The notes under the pieces: generated by a model
Database searches by the model: none
What the model was told of the DNA's origin: nothing
What the model saw: the letters and a program-made list of their open reading frames with translations, nothing else
Origin: an uncultured Bacillaceae bacterium
GTDB taxonomy: Bacteria; Bacillota; Bacilli; Bacillales; Caldibacillaceae
Reading direction: 5' to 3'
Assembly: GCA_937951955.1 (NCBI GenBank)
Contig: CALGAD010000102.1
Location: 1 to 34,498, forward strand
Length of the DNA: 34,498 nt
Position numbers and translations under genes: made by a program
Shown: positions 25,256 to 33,718 of the stretch, piece by piece
How the letters are laid out: each line of letters opens with the position of its first letter
Numbering within the stretch: the first letter of the stretch is position 1

Positions 25256-25291
25256 ATATGCCTCCGGGATGCACGAGCCTCCCGGAGATAT
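25256..25291. other. G+C-rich hairpin in the intergenic stretch before folD end
   Basis: CTCCGGGA (25262-25269) pairs perfectly with TCCCGGAG (25280-25287), and outer ATAT on both sides can pair after a two-base bulge. No T-run follows on either strand, so it is not a standard terminator. It stands out as a G+C-rich element in an A+T-rich gap of about 400 bases that has no gene. Confidence 0.45.
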
Positions 25292-25457
25292 TTCACTTCA
25301 CTTTTTGTCACTCACGAAATCTTTTCTAAGGATTCCAGCCAATTTGCTGATTTTTTAGTACAATAGATGTTAGGATTGGATTTTCGAAACAAAACCGTAT
25401 GAATCAATCTGTTACAAGTGGTTGTGGATATTTGCAGTTGGCAGGTTGGGTTACCTG

Positions 25458-25492
25458 AGAGAGACGTTATACTGTAACGGTCTCTCTTTTTT
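25458..25492 (+). terminator. Plus-strand terminator hairpin overlapping the 3' end of folD
   Basis: AGAGAGAC (25458-25465) pairs with GTCTCTCT (25480-25487), with inner GTTA/TAAC and a five-base loop, followed by TTTTTT on the plus strand. On the minus strand there is no T-run, and the folD stop codon lies within the hairpin. It is therefore a terminator for a plus-strand transcript converging on folD. Confidence 0.7.
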
Positions 25493-26336
25493 CTGTTAAG
25501 TGTTTGGCAGCTGTTACCACGCGTTGTGCCAGAAGTGTCGTAGTGATTGCACCAATTCCACCTGGCACGGGTGTGATATGAGATGCTAATTCTTTTACGT
25601 TATCGTAGTCCACATCACCTCGCAATTTTCCATCTACATAACTGGTACCTACGTCAACAACGACTGCCCCTTCTTTCACATAGTCCGTTGTGACAAGTCC
25701 AGCTACACCTGTGGCAGAAATGACGATATCTGCCTGCTTACAAATTTCTGCTGTATTTTTCGTATACACATGGCAGATCGTCACGGTTGCATTTTTATCT
25801 GCAAGTAACATGGATAACGGTCTACCGACTACGCGGCTATGACCGATAATAACTACATTTTTCCCTTCTAATTCAACCCCGTAGTATTCCAATGTCCGCA
25901 TCACCGATTCGGGAGTAATGGGAACGAAATCTCCTTTTTGCGGCGAAAGTACTTTTCCAATATTGACCGGGCTCATGCCGTCAATATCTTTATCGGGATT
26001 GATGATATAGCTAATCTTCTCTTCATCGATTTGAGAAGGTAGTGGACGAAGGAGTAAAATACCATGAATATCGTCGTTATTATTGATCTTCTGGAATTCC
26101 TCGATAAACTCTTCTTCCGATATATCGCCAGGGAAATGGAAACTTTGACTTTCTATTCCTAATTTGTTGAACAGCTTGATCGCTGCATTTTCATAGCCGA
26201 TCGAGGCGGAATCATCGCCGACTCTCACTATTGCCGCTCGAGGGAAGATGTTCTTTTTGTTTAATTCCAGTAAATCGTTGTTCAACTCTTCTCGAATATG
26301 GTTAGCAACTTCTTTACCGCTCATAACTGTTGCCAT
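25467..26336 (-). CDS. folD: FolD-family methylene-THF dehydrogenase, cyclohydrolase residues missing
   Basis: 289 residues from the ATG at 26336 (AGAGGGTGA upstream). It oxidises or reduces between 5,10-methylene- and methenyl-tetrahydrofolate with NAD(P). The family frame is clear: PDKDIDGMSPVNIGK, PITPESVMRTLEYY, VVIIGHSRVVGRPLSMLL, GDVDYDNV and ITPVPGGIGAITTTLL. In classical bifunctional FolD the motif YVxxK supplies the cyclohydrolase lysine (E. coli Lys54). Here the sequence is YENAAIK, with Ala52 at that position. The usual GILVQLPLP is GILLLRPLP, so the cyclohydrolase glutamine (E. coli Gln98) is Leu95. Dehydrogenase activity should remain, while hydrolysis of methenyl-THF is probably lost and taken over by FchA. 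It lies 371 bases after fchA, perhaps with its own weak promoter. Confidence 0.9.
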   Translation of the reverse strand: MATVMSGKEVANHIREELNNDLLELNKKNIFPRAAIVRVGDDSASIGYENAAIKLFNKLGIESQSFHFPGDISEEEFIEEFQKINNNDDIHGILLLRPLPSQIDEEKISYIINPDKDIDGMSPVNIGKVLSPQKGDFVPITPESVMRTLEYYGVELEGKNVVIIGHSRVVGRPLSMLLADKNATVTICHVYTKNTAEICKQADIVISATGVAGLVTTDYVKEGAVVVDVGTSYVDGKLRGDVDYDNVKELASHITPVPGGIGAITTTLLAQRVVTAAKHLTEKRETVTV

Positions 26337-26707
26337 CTCGTCACCCTCTTTCGTTTGTGTATCCCATGTTGCGGTCAATAAGTTTATCATAACATCTCGT
26401 ATTGTAGTGAATATTGTGAAAAAGGTATCAATACTTCACGCTGTCTATCCGTTCATGATAAAATATAAATGGTTTTACATGCATTTTTTTGGAAGAATTA
26501 ACCGATTGTAGCTTATGCGATGGCGTATTCGCAAAAAATCTTTACAGTGAACGTTGATCCATTTCATTAATATGATCATTTTCACGTTCCCGTGTTGACG
26601 AGAAACGAGCGTGATTATTTTTACCTTAGTACACCCTGTATTCCATACTTTCATTGGAACATTTTGTTTTTTCCACAAAAGAGATATACGATCGAACTCA
26701 TGGGAAA
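26337..26707 (-). other. 371-base gap between fchA and folD, no gene seen; possible folD promoter
   Basis: No credible gene is present; short open frames lack ribosome sites and family features. On the minus strand TTGATA and TACAAT, 19 bases apart, lie around 26402-26432, a possible weak promoter for folD. No terminator follows fchA, so read-through from the glycine-cleavage block remains possible. Confidence 0.4.
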
Positions 26708-27331
26708 TTATTCAAATTGTTTCGCAACTCTTTGGAAAATTTCATCTGCTTTTTGTCTGCCTTCTTCGATTAATTGATAGGCTTCTTCATTAATTTTTGT
26801 GCGGACAGCATCGTTTTTCATCATTTTCGTATTGATGAACACATTGAGACTGGCGCCTTCAAGTGCTGCTTTCAAGAAAACGACACCGACGCCGACATCA
26901 CTGATTGCCAGCTTATTACCGATTTTTTCAAGTCTGGCATGCAGATCGATCGATTCGACACATTTCCTCATAATCTCTAATGGTACCTGGCAGGCTTGAT
27001 AAAGTGCTTCTTCTAACACTTTTTCCTTATATGCCTTTTCTTCTGGCGTGGATTTCGGTAAACCGTATGCTTTTGCAAGGGGTTCAAAATTCTCCGCATC
27101 TTTCTGGATAAGATCTTCCAGTTCGTGCTGGAGTTTTTCCGCCGCCTTTAAAATTTCTTCAATTTCATCTTGAACATCGGCATATTTTTTCTTCCCCAAG
27201 GTTAAGTTCCCTACCATGCCACCAAGTGCAATACCTACAGCGGCGACGAGGGCCGAAGCCCCGCCCCCACCAGGTATCGGTTTTTTCGAGAACAAATCGT
27301 CGAGGAACTGCTCAATGGAGAGATCTTTCAT
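26708..27331 (-). CDS. fchA: FchA-type methenyl-THF cyclohydrolase (cyclodeaminase/cyclohydrolase family)
   Basis: A 207-residue, mainly helical protein of the formiminotransferase-cyclodeaminase/FchA family. The N-terminal IEQFLDDLFSKKPIPGGGGA (6-25) with a Gly-rich turn, followed by ALVAAVGIALGGMVGNLT, and a late NVFINTKMM are typical. In methylotrophs and acetogens FchA interconverts methenyl-THF and 10-formyl-THF. The formimino-THF cyclodeaminase of histidine degradation is the alternative, but no histidine genes are present here. The gene is 21 bases after fhs (10-formyl-THF ligase) and upstream of a FolD that lacks cyclohydrolase residues, which strongly favours the cyclohydrolase role. 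The ribosome site (GAAAGGTTG) is moderate. Confidence 0.88.
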   Translation of the reverse strand: MKDLSIEQFLDDLFSKKPIPGGGGASALVAAVGIALGGMVGNLTLGKKKYADVQDEIEEILKAAEKLQHELEDLIQKDAENFEPLAKAYGLPKSTPEEKAYKEKVLEEALYQACQVPLEIMRKCVESIDLHARLEKIGNKLAISDVGVGVVFLKAALEGASLNVFINTKMMKNDAVRTKINEEAYQLIEEGRQKADEIFQRVAKQFE

Positions 27332-27352
27332 GGATTTTCAACCTTTCTCGAA

Positions 27353-29032
27353 TTAGAATAAACCGACAATATGTCCATCTTCCGTGACGTCCATGTTTTC
27401 CGCTGCTGGTTTCTTCGGAAGTCCAGGCATGGTCATGATATCACCTGTGAGCACAACGATAAATTTGGCTCCAGCAGAAACGCGTACTTCGCGAATCGTG
27501 ATCGTAAAGTCTTCAGGACGTCCGTATTTCGAAGGGTCATCCGTAAAGGAGTATTGGGTTTTTGCCATACATACCGGCAAGTTTCCATATCCTAATTTTT
27601 CTAAACGCTCGACTTCTTTTTGCGCATTTTTTGTCAGTTCAATTCCTTTACCACCGTATACTTTGCGCACGAGTTTTTCAATTTTTTCGGTGATCGAATC
27701 TTCTAAGTCATAGGCGAAACTGAAGTTATTGTCTTGTTCGGCGAGTCGGACAACTTCGCGAGCAAGATCTTCTCCTCCTGCGCCACCTTTTGCCCATACG
27801 TCAGCAAGAACGACATTTACGCCTAATTCTTTACATTTTTCTTCGACCAATTTCAATTCTGCTTCGGTATCTGTCGGGAATTTGTTAATGGCAACAACTG
27901 CCGGTAAACCGAAGACATCGCGCAAGTTCTCCAGGTGTTTGATCAAGTTCGGCATACCTTTTTCCAAGGCTTCCAGGTTTTCACCGTTGTTCAATTCGTT
28001 CTTCGGTACACCGCCGTGCATCTTCAAGGCGCGAACCGTCGCAACGACAACAACAGCGGAAGGTTTCAAGCCGGACATGCGGCATTTAATGTCGATGAAT
28101 TTCTCAGCTCCTAAATCGGAACCGAATCCTGCTTCTGTTACTACATAGTCAGCGAATTTCAAGGCTAATTTGGTAGCTTGTACACTGTTGCAGCCGTGAG
28201 CAATATTGGCGAACGGTCCACCGTGAATGAAGGCAGGTGTATGTTCGAGGGTTTGGACAAGGTTCGGTTTGATCGCATCTTTCAAGAGAGCTGCCATGGC
28301 ACCGTGCGCATTTAATTGACCGGCTGTTACCGGCTCATCATCGTAAGTATAGCCGACGATGATGTCTTTCAATCTTTCTTTAAGGTCGTTCATATCATTG
28401 GCCAGGCAGAGAATAGCCATGATCTCAGAGGCAACGGTGATTTGGAAACCGTCTTCACGAGGATAACCATTCTTTTTACCTTGTAAGCCGATGACAATGT
28501 TCCGGAGTTGACGGTCGTTCATATCAACGGCCCGCTTCCAGGTGATTTTTCGGGGATCAATGTTTAATGCGTTTCCTTGATGGATATGGTTATCCAGCAT
28601 GGCTGCTAAGAGGTTGTTTGCTGCACCGATTGCATGGAAGTCACCCGTGAAGTGAAGGTTGATATCTTCCATCGGTACAACTTGAGCATATCCACCACCA
28701 GCGGCTCCACCTTTAATCCCGAAAACCGGTCCTAAGGAAGGCTCCCGCAGTGCAATGGCCGATTTTTTACCGATTTTTTGCAAGGCATCACCGAGACCGA
28801 CGGTTATGGTCGTTTTTCCTTCACCCGCAGGAGTCGGTGTAATCGCTGTAACGAGGATTAATTTTCCATCTGGACGTTCATCGAAGTCTTTTATTTTCGC
28901 TTTATTGATCTTTGCTTTGTAGTTTCCGTACAGTTCAACAGCATCTTGATCAATTCCGAGCTTGGAAGCCACTTCTGTAATCGGTAACAATGTTGCTTCT
29001 TGAGCAATTTGTACGTCAGATTTATGTGCCAT
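27353..29032 (-). CDS. fhs: Formate-tetrahydrofolate ligase (10-formyl-THF synthetase)
   Basis: A 559-residue enzyme joining formate to THF with ATP; the reaction is reversible and can yield ATP and formate. The ATP-binding loop is TPTPAGEGKTT (66-76), preceded by LILVTAI. Further family features are REPSLGPVFGIKGGAAGGGY, FTGDFHAIGAANNLLAA, CRMSGLKPSAVVVVATVRAL, VAINKFPTDTEAE and the C-terminal MTMPGLPKKPAAENMDV. Length is normal (about 556). A GAGGTGG site precedes the ATG. It follows gcvPB after a 104-base gap containing a 13-bp inverted repeat, and leads into fchA, placing C1-folate interconversion directly behind glycine cleavage. Confidence 0.97.
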   Translation of the reverse strand: MAHKSDVQIAQEATLLPITEVASKLGIDQDAVELYGNYKAKINKAKIKDFDERPDGKLILVTAITPTPAGEGKTTITVGLGDALQKIGKKSAIALREPSLGPVFGIKGGAAGGGYAQVVPMEDINLHFTGDFHAIGAANNLLAAMLDNHIHQGNALNIDPRKITWKRAVDMNDRQLRNIVIGLQGKKNGYPREDGFQITVASEIMAILCLANDMNDLKERLKDIIVGYTYDDEPVTAGQLNAHGAMAALLKDAIKPNLVQTLEHTPAFIHGGPFANIAHGCNSVQATKLALKFADYVVTEAGFGSDLGAEKFIDIKCRMSGLKPSAVVVVATVRALKMHGGVPKNELNNGENLEALEKGMPNLIKHLENLRDVFGLPAVVAINKFPTDTEAELKLVEEKCKELGVNVVLADVWAKGGAGGEDLAREVVRLAEQDNNFSFAYDLEDSITEKIEKLVRKVYGGKGIELTKNAQKEVERLEKLGYGNLPVCMAKTQYSFTDDPSKYGRPEDFTITIREVRVSAGAKFIVVLTGDIMTMPGLPKKPAAENMDVTEDGHIVGLF

Positions 29033-29069
29033 TATACTACCACCTCAGCTGTAATATTTTTAAAAGTAT

Positions 29070-29115
29070 CTGCAGGTTAACCAGGGGTGAGTGTATTGTA
29101 CAGGTTAACCTGCAG
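29070..29115. repeat. Perfect 13-bp inverted repeat between gcvPB and fhs
   Basis: CTGCAGGTTAACC (29070-29082) is exactly complementary to GGTTAACCTGCAG (29103-29115), with a 20-base loop. Each arm itself contains the palindromes CTGCAG and GGTTAACC. A T-run (GTTTTTATT) follows only on the plus strand; on the minus strand the tail is GATACTTTTAAAAATATT, so termination for the operon would be partial at best. It may set the ratio between the gcv part and the folate part or protect mRNA ends. Confidence 0.7.
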
Positions 29116-29136
29116 GTTTTTATTCAGTTTTACAGA

Positions 29137-30600
29137 TTATTCGTTCTCAGGTTTTTGATAACGAACGATCGGCTTTCTAGCTGCCTGAACTTCATCGAGA
29201 CGACCGACAATCGTATTATGAGGTGCCTCGAGGACAACTTCTGGATTTTCTTCTACTTCTTTAGCAATTTGAATCATTGCCTCAGCGAATGCATCGAGAG
29301 TTTCTTTTGATTCCGTATCCGTCGGTTCGATCATCATGCACTCATCCACAATGAGCGGGAAGTAAACCGTCGGTGGATGGAAGCCGTGATCGAGCAGGCG
29401 TTTGGCCATATCGACCGTACGGACACCAAGTTTTTTCTGCCTTGAACCGGAAAGCACGAATTCGTGCATGCAGTTATCATACGGTGATTCGAAGTACGGT
29501 TCAAGTTTCTTCCGCAAGTAGTTCGCATGAAGAACGGCCGCATCGGAAACTTCATTCAAGCCTTCCGTACCCATTGTCCGGATATAGGTGTAAGCACGGA
29601 CGAGGATGAGGAAGTTTCCGTAAAATCCTTTCACACGACCGATCGAACTTGGATGATCGGAGTTCAAGACAAATTTGTCGCCATCTTTTTCGACGCGAGG
29701 TACCGGTAAATAAGGGATCAAGAACTCTTTTACCCCAACAGGGCCAGCACCCGGTCCACCACCACCGTGTGGTGTGGAGAAAGTTTTATGAAGATTGAAG
29801 TGAACGATATCAAAGCCCATCAATCCCGGTGTTGTCTTACCCAGGATGGCGTTGGCATTCGCACCATCGTAGTAGAGTAAGCCCCCTGCTTCGTGAACAA
29901 CTTCAGCGATTTCTTTTATTTCTTTTTCAAACAATCCGAGAGTGTTCGGGTTGGTGAGCATGAATGCTGCTGTATCATCGCCAACAGCTTTCTTGAGCTC
30001 TTCAAGATCGACCAATCCTTGATCGTTTGAAGGGACGGTTACCACATCAAAGCCGGCAACTGCTGCACTTGCAGGGTTTGTACCGTGGGCGGAGTCAGGA
30101 ACGAGAACCTTCGTTCTTTTATCCTCGCCGCGTTCTTCAAAGTATTGTTTCACGATCATCAAGCCGGTCCATTCCCCTTGTGCCCCGGCAGCCGGTTGTA
30201 ACGTTACCGCATCCATACCGCCGATAACGGCCAGCTCTTCTTGCAAGTTGTAGATGAGTTCCAGCGCACCCTGTACCGTTTCTTCCGGTTGGTAAGGATG
30301 GATGCGGGTGAAACCAGGGAGGCTGGCCACATCTTCATTGATTTTCGGATTGTATTTCATCGTACAGGATCCGAGCGGGTAGAAACCATCTTCCACCCCG
30401 AAGTTTTTCTTGGAAAGGGCCACATAGTGACGCATGAGTTCCAGCTCGGACACTTCCGGGAGGTTGACCTCTTCATCACGAATCAAGTGTTTCGGAAGTT
30501 TTTCTTCCAAATCCACACTGTCGACATCACTTTCTGGCAGGCTGTATGCCACTCTACCAGGACGACCAATTTCAAAAATCAGCTTGTTATACTCAGCCAT
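29137..30600 (-). CDS. gcvPB: Glycine dehydrogenase (decarboxylating) subunit 2
   Basis: A 487-residue PLP subunit of the P-protein of the glycine cleavage system. It decarboxylates glycine and transfers aminomethyl to lipoyl-GcvH. The PLP lysine is Lys272 in HFNLHKTFSTPHGGGGPGAG; PLGSCTMKYNPK (75-86), DSAHGTNPASAA (169-180) and YYDGANANA are further active-site segments. The ATG overlaps the end of gcvPA by 8 bases, with GGAGG inside gcvPA, so the two subunits are translationally coupled. The two-gene P-protein is the Gram-positive/archaeal type. Length is normal (about 485-490). Confidence 0.97.
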   Translation of the reverse strand: MAEYNKLIFEIGRPGRVAYSLPESDVDSVDLEEKLPKHLIRDEEVNLPEVSELELMRHYVALSKKNFGVEDGFYPLGSCTMKYNPKINEDVASLPGFTRIHPYQPEETVQGALELIYNLQEELAVIGGMDAVTLQPAAGAQGEWTGLMIVKQYFEERGEDKRTKVLVPDSAHGTNPASAAVAGFDVVTVPSNDQGLVDLEELKKAVGDDTAAFMLTNPNTLGLFEKEIKEIAEVVHEAGGLLYYDGANANAILGKTTPGLMGFDIVHFNLHKTFSTPHGGGGPGAGPVGVKEFLIPYLPVPRVEKDGDKFVLNSDHPSSIGRVKGFYGNFLILVRAYTYIRTMGTEGLNEVSDAAVLHANYLRKKLEPYFESPYDNCMHEFVLSGSRQKKLGVRTVDMAKRLLDHGFHPPTVYFPLIVDECMMIEPTDTESKETLDAFAEAMIQIAKEVEENPEVVLEAPHNTIVGRLDEVQAARKPIVRYQKPENE

Positions 30601-31945
30601 TTACAGCCACCTCCAATGCTTCCACAAAGCGATCGATTTCTTCTTTCGTCCGTTGTTCCGTTACGGCAACAAGCATATGATTTTCTAAACCGTAGTCACG
30701 GCCCAGATCATATCCGCCGATGATGCCCTCTTTCAGAAGTCTTTCATTTACTTCTTTGACAGGACGGGAAAGTTCAACGACAAATTCGTTAAAGAACGGT
30801 GCCGTATTCAAAACAGCAAAGCCTTTGTTTTGCAATGCTTTTGCTGCATAATCGGCTTTTTCAATGTTTTGCAAGGCCATTTTGCGGATACCGTGTTTTC
30901 CAAGAGCGGACATGCAAACAGCTGATGCTAAAGCGTTTAATGCCTGGTTGGAACAAATATTCGATGTCGCTTTCTCACGGCGAATATGTTGTTCACGGGC
31001 TTGCAAGGTTAATACGAAGCCGCGTTTGCCGTTTTCATCAACGGTTTCACCGACAATCCGGCCTGGCATTTTCCGCATTAATTTTTTCGTTGTGGCGAAA
31101 TATCCGCAGGATGGTCCGCCAAAGGCCATCGGAATGCCGAGGGGCTGCATATCTCCGACCACGATGTCAGCGCCGAGTTTTCCAGGTGCCTGTAATACGG
31201 CTAGAGCAAGCGGATTGGAGCTGACGATCATCATCGCGCCGTGTTCATCGGCAATTTTTCTAATTTCTGCTAAATCTTCAATCGAACCGAAGAAGTTCGG
31301 ATATTGAACAATGACAGCAGCAGTATCTTTATCGATTTGTTTCTTTAATTTTTCAAGATCGGTTATATCGGTTGCCAGGTCGACTTCTTCAACGCCGTAT
31401 TCTTGACCTCTCGCCACCGTATCCAATATGGCGCGTGCTTCCGGATGAACGGCTTTTGATACGAGAACTTTTTTCCGGCGTTTCGATGCAACCGCAAGGG
31501 AAGCTGCCTCAGCAAGTGAGGTCGGCCCATCGTACATGGATGAGTTCGCTACATCCATACCGGTTAACTCGCAAACCATCGTTTGGAATTCGAAAATAGC
31601 TTGCAGTTCACCCTGGCTGATTTCTGGTTGATAAGGAGTATATGCCGTGTAAAACTCTTGCCGGGAAATCACGTGTTTTACAACGCTCGGAATGTAATGG
31701 TCATAAATACCGGCTCCGAGGAAAATCGGGTATTGATCGGCATTTATGTTACGACTTGCAAGCTTTTGCATTTTTTTCATTAAGACAGGTTCCGGATCAG
31801 CTGCCGGAATATTCAACCCGTCCTTTAAACGCAATTCTTCGGGAATAACTTTAAAGAGTTCTTCTGTGGAAGACAGATTTAAGAAATCAAGCATTTCCTT
31901 TCTGTCTTGTTCCGTATCGGGAAGATAACGGTAGGTGTTTGTCAT
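30593..31945 (-). CDS. gcvPA: Glycine dehydrogenase (decarboxylating) subunit 1
   Basis: The non-PLP partner subunit of the split P-protein. I choose the ATG at 31945 (450 residues), which has AAGGAGGGG at proper spacing and begins MTNTYRYLPDTEQDRKEML; a longer frame to 31990 would run into gcvH. Characteristic segments are FLGAGIYDHYIPSVV, AYTPYQPEISQGELQAIFE, ANSSMYDGPTSLAEA, GDMQPLGIPMAFGGPSCGYF and EQHIRREKATSNICSNQAL. The gcvH stop codon lies one base before this start, and the gene overlaps gcvPB by 8 bases, so gcvH, gcvPA and gcvPB form a tight translational series. Confidence 0.97.
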   Translation of the reverse strand: MTNTYRYLPDTEQDRKEMLDFLNLSSTEELFKVIPEELRLKDGLNIPAADPEPVLMKKMQKLASRNINADQYPIFLGAGIYDHYIPSVVKHVISRQEFYTAYTPYQPEISQGELQAIFEFQTMVCELTGMDVANSSMYDGPTSLAEAASLAVASKRRKKVLVSKAVHPEARAILDTVARGQEYGVEEVDLATDITDLEKLKKQIDKDTAAVIVQYPNFFGSIEDLAEIRKIADEHGAMMIVSSNPLALAVLQAPGKLGADIVVGDMQPLGIPMAFGGPSCGYFATTKKLMRKMPGRIVGETVDENGKRGFVLTLQAREQHIRREKATSNICSNQALNALASAVCMSALGKHGIRKMALQNIEKADYAAKALQNKGFAVLNTAPFFNEFVVELSRPVKEVNERLLKEGIIGGYDLGRDYGLENHMLVAVTEQRTKEEIDRFVEALEVAVNG

Positions 31946-31946
31946 C

Positions 31947-32330
31947 TTATTCCCCTCCTTCTTCAATAAAGGCCTTGTAAGCATCCTCATCTAATAATTC
32001 TTTTAATTCTTCAGGGTTTGAAAGTTCGATTTCTACCATCCAGCCACCTTCATAGGGCTCTTCGTTCACTTTTTCCGGCTCATCTTCTAAGTCTTCGTTT
32101 ACAGCAACCACAGTTCCTGATACCGGGCTGTAGATTTCGGAAGCAGATTTAACGGATTCTACAGTTCCGAGTGACTCATCCTTTTCAACTTCTGTTCCTT
32201 CTTCAACTAATTCAACGAAAACGATATCTCCTAATTGATCTTGAGCATAATCGGAAATACCAACGCGTACTTTATTATCCTCTAATTGTAATACCCATTC
32301 GTGTTCTTTACTGAAAAGTAAGTTTGCCAT
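31947..32330 (-). CDS. gcvH: Glycine cleavage system H protein
   Basis: A 127-residue lipoyl carrier that shuttles the aminomethyl group between P, T and L proteins. The lipoylation site is Lys61 in LGTVESVKSASEIYSPVSG. KEHEWV near the N-terminus, GISDYAQDQLGDIVFVELPE-like strand sequence (with LVEEG here), and GGWMVEIELSNPEEL are standard. Length is normal. AAGGATG precedes the ATG, and the gene lies 95 bases after gcvT. The dihydrolipoamide dehydrogenase (L protein) that reoxidises it is not in this window and is presumably shared with a 2-oxoacid dehydrogenase complex elsewhere. Confidence 0.97.
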   Translation of the reverse strand: MANLLFSKEHEWVLQLEDNKVRVGISDYAQDQLGDIVFVELVEEGTEVEKDESLGTVESVKSASEIYSPVSGTVVAVNEDLEDEPEKVNEEPYEGGWMVEIELSNPEELKELLDEDAYKAFIEEGGE

Positions 32331-32425
32331 TCTGATACATCCTTTCCTTGGTTGTGATTGGTTTATATAAAAGGTTAATGAACAAACATTGATAAGATAA
32401 ATGGAATTACAAATCAGTCAGTATT

Positions 32426-33538
32426 TTATCGTTTATAAAATGGTTTCTTTACAACGACTGCATCGACTAATTTTTTGCGGATTTGAATTTTTACTTCTGT
32501 TCCTACTTCTGCATGATCAACCGATAGTAAAGCAAGACCTAATTGTTTACCTAATGTCGGTGATTTCGTTCCTGAGGTTATATGACCGATCTCCTCTGTA
32601 CCATCGGCAGAAAAGACTTTGTAGCCATTACGAGGAATTCCTCTACCGGTTACCTCAAGACCGACGATTTTCCGTTTGACACCCTCGGCTTTTTGTTTTG
32701 CCAGGAATTCTTTACCGATAAAGTCCACTTCTTTATCCACTTTAACGGCAAAACCGATGCCAGCTTCTAGCGGGCTCCAGTCCTCGGATAATTCATTTCC
32801 GTAAAGAGCAAGACCGGCTTCGAAACGTAATGTATCCCGGCAACCGAGACCACAAGGTTTAATTCCTTCGTCTTTACCTGCTTCGAGCAGTTTGTCCCAT
32901 AATTCAGTGACTCTGTCAGCTGCTAAGTACAGTTCGAAACCGTCTTCGCCTGTGTACCCTGTGCGGGAAACGAGGACATCCGGAATACCGGCAACTTCGA
33001 CACCTTGTGCAAAACGGTAGAAGGTGATTTCACTTAAATCCGTATCGGTTAATTTTTGCAAGATTGCCTCTGCTTTTGGACCTTGTAAAGCTAACTGACC
33101 GATTGAATCAGAGATATTTTTAACAGTTACATCACCTTTTACGTGCTGCATGATCCATTCATAATCTTTATCGGTATTTGCAGCGTTGGTAACGATCCAG
33201 TATTTCTGTTCGTCCAGCTTGTAGATGATAAAGTCATCAATGATTCCGCCATCCGGTTTCACCATAGCGGTATATTGGGCTTTATTCACCTGACATTTCG
33301 TCACATCATTCGTAACGAGGTAGTTCAGAAAGCTTTCCGCATCTTTTCCTTCCACAAGGATTTCACCCATGTGGGAAACATCGAAAAGACCGGCGTCATT
33401 TCGAACGGCATGATGTTCTTCAATGATTGTTGAAAACTGTACGGGCATTTCCCAGCCACCAAAGTCAATCAACTTCGCATTCAGCTCTTTATATTTTTCA
33501 AAAAGGGGTGTACGTTTTAACTGGGTTTCTGCACTCAT
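32426..33538 (-). CDS. gcvT: Aminomethyltransferase, glycine cleavage system T protein
   Basis: A 370-residue THF-dependent aminomethyltransferase that releases ammonia and makes 5,10-methylene-THF from the aminomethyl group on GcvH. Family segments: KLIDFGGWEMPVQFS, HHAVRNDAGLFDVSHMGE, QLALQGPKAEAIL, RTGYTGEDGFELY, GLGCRDTLRFEAGLALYGNE and a C-terminal GHITSGTKSPTLGKQLGLAL. AGAAGGAGGATC directly upstream is an excellent ribosome site. It is the first gene of the glycine block. An unusually long leader of about 650 bases separates it from the glycine riboswitch and its terminator, and a second promoter candidate and two inverted repeats lie in that leader. Confidence 0.97.
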   Translation of the reverse strand: MSAETQLKRTPLFEKYKELNAKLIDFGGWEMPVQFSTIIEEHHAVRNDAGLFDVSHMGEILVEGKDAESFLNYLVTNDVTKCQVNKAQYTAMVKPDGGIIDDFIIYKLDEQKYWIVTNAANTDKDYEWIMQHVKGDVTVKNISDSIGQLALQGPKAEAILQKLTDTDLSEITFYRFAQGVEVAGIPDVLVSRTGYTGEDGFELYLAADRVTELWDKLLEAGKDEGIKPCGLGCRDTLRFEAGLALYGNELSEDWSPLEAGIGFAVKVDKEVDFIGKEFLAKQKAEGVKRKIVGLEVTGRGIPRNGYKVFSADGTEEIGHITSGTKSPTLGKQLGLALLSVDHAEVGTEVKIQIRKKLVDAVVVKKPFYKR

Positions 33539-33562
33539 TTATTGATCCTCCTTCTATACATG

Positions 33563-33584
33563 AATCACATTTGAACATGTGATT
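33563..33584. repeat. Inverted repeat just upstream of the gcvT ribosome site
   Basis: AATCACAT and ATGTGATT form a perfect 8-bp inverted repeat with a 6-base spacer, about 25 bases before the gcvT start codon. It could be a DNA operator or an mRNA hairpin. I know of no specific regulator for this motif here. Confidence 0.5.
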
Positions 33585-33648
33585 ACTTGCGATTAGTCTT
33601 GGTATGTTACCAACCTTTTCCACTATGAATTTAATGGAAAAATTTGGT

Positions 33649-33678
33649 ATAAAACAACTACTGATCATATTTTGTCAA
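33649..33678 (-). promoter_or_regulatory. Candidate second promoter for gcvT, downstream of the riboswitch
   Basis: On the minus strand a perfect -35 TTGACA (33678-33673) is followed after 18 bases by TTTTAT (33654-33649), about 110 bases before gcvT. The -10 is poor. If active, it would express the operon independently of the glycine riboswitch. Confidence 0.45.
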
Positions 33679-33718
33679 TAGCTCAGAGGTTTACTGATTC
33701 CAACAGCATTTTTTCTTT

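Noticed and set aside
26475..26793. Several 60-67 codon frames on both strands in the fchA-folD gap and fchA end
   Set aside because: No ribosome binding sites, mutually overlapping, and no protein-like features.
30864..31307. Long plus-strand frames (about 140 codons) opposite gcvPA, and similar ones opposite fhs and folD
   Set aside because: They are antisense frames of conserved genes with no ribosome site or family features.
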